The translations under genes and the position numbers were made by a program. Below, one piece after another: positions 14,057 through 15,972 of a stretch of DNA of 15,972 nucleotides. Within the stretch, counting starts at the first letter, position 1, and each line of letters starts with the position of its first letter. The DNA comes from CAZAFM01 sp964484395 (GTDB lineage: Bacteria > Campylobacterota > Campylobacteria > Campylobacterales > CAZAFM01), in assembly GCA_964484395.1 (NCBI GenBank), contig CAZAFM010000057.1, positions 1-15,972 of the forward strand, read 5' to 3'. A model generated the notes under the pieces. The model was not told the DNA's origin, ran no database searches, and saw nothing but the letters and a program-made list of their open reading frames with translations.

Positions 14057-15910
14057 TTAAGCAAACTCCATATAAAAAGTAAACAGACTGTTTTTTCTGT
14101 CTTTGTAGTATTTTACACTACTGTTTTTTAAAGAACGGGATGTTTTTTGTATTATTTTCATACCAAATCCCTCACTTTTCTCAGCATTTTCATCAATCCC
14201 ACAACCATTGTCTGCTATTTCTAGGATGTGCATTCCATCTTTACTTCTTAGAGATATTGAGATATATGGCCTCTCTACATTAGCAAAAGCGTGCTTTATG
14301 GAGTTTGTAACTACCTCTGTTAATATAGTTCCCACAGCAACACTCTCCTCAGCACTCAAATATATATCTTCAATCTCTTTTTTAACCTCAACATGCTTAG
14401 TGTGCATACCAGCTATGACAGAGCTAATTAGCTTCTCAAAATACACATCAGTGGGTATCTGGGTAGTTGAGTCAGAACTATATAGTAGCTCATGAACTAA
14501 GGCCATTGATTTGATACGCCCTAGAAGTTCATTTAGCATCTCTGAGCCCTCTTTGTTTAGTGATTTTTTGATTTGGATAAAGAGCATTCCTATTATTATC
14601 TGAAGGTTGTTTTTTACTCTATGATGAAGCTCTCTTAAGAGTGTTTCTCTCTCTTGTATCATGCTTTTTAGTTTTATGTTTGCTACTTTTAAGTCATCTG
14701 TTTTATCATTTACTACTTTTTCTAGTCTTATAGCTTCATACTGCTTGATTTCTAAAAGCTTTTCTTGGAATTCTAACTTCTCCTCTTTTAGGATGTTTAT
14801 CCTATAGGCTAGCAGAAGTGAGAAGAGAACCAGCTCAACTATAGAGCCTATGATAAAAGAGTATTTTGTAATAATATTATACTCTATTAACCCCATGGCT
14901 AGATTTGTAAGAATTGTCATAGTACAAATAAATATCAAAAAAGAAACCAAATAAAACTTTGCTGTTTTTACACCCTTTTTTATAGATAATATAGAGACAA
15001 ACATTAAAAAAGGAAAGTATAAAAACCCAATAATATTTGCTAAGTAGTACCCATGCTCAACATCAAATACAATATATAAAGAGCTTACCAAAAGCACAAC
15101 TGCAAGCATATTGAGTATTTTGTGGATTTTGGGCATGGTTGCCTTAGTCTCAAGTATACTTTGCGTAAAGAGAGTAAAAAAGACAAATGCAAATGGAGTA
15201 GTAAAGTGTAGCTTATAGTGTGTATCTCCATCCATGAAGTACAGAGAAAACCCACTATACAAAAACACCCAGAGAGCAAATGTCAAAGCATATCCCACAT
15301 AGTACATATAGCTTCTATCCCTAAGTGCAAAAAACAAAAAGAGGTTGTACGCTGCAATAACAATAATCCCACCAAAGTAGAAGAAATAAAAAGCCGTGTA
15401 TATGATTTTTTTCTTATCATAAGCTTGGGTGTCAAATACATCTAGCTTTCCGTATGAGGTGAATTTGCTTCTGTATTTGATAAATATCTGCTTAGATTCA
15501 TCACTTTTAAACTGAAGTTTAATCGTAGGTAGTGGGGTTTTTATCTCTCTATTATCAAGTGGAATCCTAAGTCCATTTTTGTAGCGCTCAACTTTGCCAT
15601 CTTCTACAACATAGAAGTCTAAAATATCTGCAAAAGGCTCACTAAACTCCAAAAAGACCTCTTTTGGTTTAGAGTTGTTTTTAATATCTACCTTCATCCA
15701 TATATCATCAAAGTAGTAACCAAATGCAAACCTATTATCTCTTTTAACCCACCCATCTTTTTGGGACTTTATCTCCTCAAAATCCTTGCTACTTTTAAGA
15801 TAACTAACTGAGAAATCATCATAGTTACCACCGCTACTATTTAGCTCTAAAGAGAGACTAGAGCTTACAATCAGCAGTAAAAGAAGAAGTGATTTTAACA
15901 AAGCAGACAA
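14057..15910 (-). CDS. Membrane sensor histidine kinase, 7TMR-DISM with HisKA_2 core
   Basis: The 617 residues run as follows. A signal peptide, about 1-21 (LLKSLLLLLLIVSSSLSL). A periplasmic 7TMR-DISMED2-type beta domain, about 30-160, with WVKRDNRFAFGYYFDDIWMKVDI and the IFIKYRS strand. Seven membrane helices, about 170-370. A cytoplasmic coiled coil, about 374-425. A HisKA_2 dimerisation helix LLRELHHRVKNNLQ with H429 as the expected phospho-acceptor. A HATPase domain with N536 in EVVTNSIKHAF, DNGCGI at 567-572 and GFGMKII at 581-587. DISM proteins usually sense a periplasmic small molecule or carbohydrate. The start is TTG at 15910 with AAAGGA 9 bases upstream; an ATG nearby is out of frame. 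HisKA_2 kinases more often pair with non-OmpR regulators, so the partner class is notable. Confidence 0.93.
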   Translation of the reverse strand: MSALLKSLLLLLLIVSSSLSLELNSSGGNYDDFSVSYLKSSKDFEEIKSQKDGWVKRDNRFAFGYYFDDIWMKVDIKNNSKPKEVFLEFSEPFADILDFYVVEDGKVERYKNGLRIPLDNREIKTPLPTIKLQFKSDESKQIFIKYRSKFTSYGKLDVFDTQAYDKKKIIYTAFYFFYFGGIIVIAAYNLFLFFALRDRSYMYYVGYALTFALWVFLYSGFSLYFMDGDTHYKLHFTTPFAFVFFTLFTQSILETKATMPKIHKILNMLAVVLLVSSLYIVFDVEHGYYLANIIGFLYFPFLMFVSILSIKKGVKTAKFYLVSFLIFICTMTILTNLAMGLIEYNIITKYSFIIGSIVELVLFSLLLAYRINILKEEKLEFQEKLLEIKQYEAIRLEKVVNDKTDDLKVANIKLKSMIQERETLLRELHHRVKNNLQIIIGMLFIQIKKSLNKEGSEMLNELLGRIKSMALVHELLYSSDSTTQIPTDVYFEKLISSVIAGMHTKHVEVKKEIEDIYLSAEESVAVGTILTEVVTNSIKHAFANVERPYISISLRSKDGMHILEIADNGCGIDENAEKSEGFGMKIIQKTSRSLKNSSVKYYKDRKNSLFTFYMEFA

Positions 15911-15972
15911 ATTTATGCATCCTTTCTACCTAAGTGTTGACAATTCTAGCTAAAAAGGAATAAAAACTTGAT
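15911..15972. other. Upstream region of the sensor kinase
   Basis: These 62 bases hold the kinase ribosome site (AAAGGA on the minus strand at about 15920-15925). On the plus strand, TTGACA and later AAAAAGGAATAAAA suggest promoter and ribosome-site elements for a possible divergent gene past the window end. Too little is present to say more. Confidence 0.3.

Noticed and set aside
1..15972. tRNA, rRNA, CRISPR array, insertion sequence or prophage genes
   Set aside because: None seen: genes fill the window with short gaps, no regular spaced repeats, no transposase or integrase, and no cloverleaf-like sequence noticed on reading both strands.

Overview
This window is AT-rich DNA from a flagellated member of the Campylobacterota (Epsilonproteobacteria). 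The basis is gene content and order. The flagellin has the epsilon-type N-terminal D1 sequence and is paired with a Maf/DUF115 flagellin-modifying protein. An NH3-dependent NAD synthase lies next to a metallo-beta-lactamase-fold hydrolase and lpxK. A small Cys-rich protein sits between fructose-1,6-bisphosphatase and MetRS. Ferrochelatase lies next to a small membrane protein and RsmE. These pairings match what I remember of Campylobacter jejuni and Helicobacter pylori. The overall look fits a free-living relative such as a Sulfurimonas-type genus, but I cannot fix the genus.

Layout. Positions 1-3650 (minus) hold flagellin, with its own sigma-54 promoter, and downstream maf, which is cut by the window edge. 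Positions 3655-10595 (minus) are a compact housekeeping run read right to left: nadE, a DegT-type aminotransferase, lpxK, fbp, a 67-residue Cys-rich protein, metG and a MurF-like protein without a P-loop. Spacing is mostly a few bases or an overlap. The exception is a 170-base gap between lpxK and fbp that is packed with inverted repeats. A divergent promoter region at 10596-10688 separates nadE from the plus-strand hydrolase gene. hemH (minus) converges on that gene. Overlapping divergent promoters at about 12250-12290 serve hemH and a plus-strand pair, a four-helix membrane protein and rsmE. Positions 13392-15910 (minus) hold a coupled two-component pair: a 7TMR-DISM/HisKA_2 sensor kinase and an OmpR-type response regulator.

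How the genes work together. The flagellin/maf pair makes and glycosylates the filament. The flagellin leader shows a sigma-54 promoter and a hairpin that presents the Shine-Dalgarno in its loop with a good CsrA-type ANGGANGU match. That suggests the known CsrA-FliW-flagellin control circuit. The other genes cover NAD, lipid A, gluconeogenesis, tRNA charging, haem and rRNA methylation.

Most of the window is ordinary core genome; I see no mobile element, CRISPR array, tRNA or rRNA. The best candidates for something undescribed are: the MurF-like protein with no ATP-binding loop; lpxK, whose conserved N-terminus lies upstream of any standard in-frame start; the hairpin cluster after lpxK; and the conserved four-cysteine small protein.
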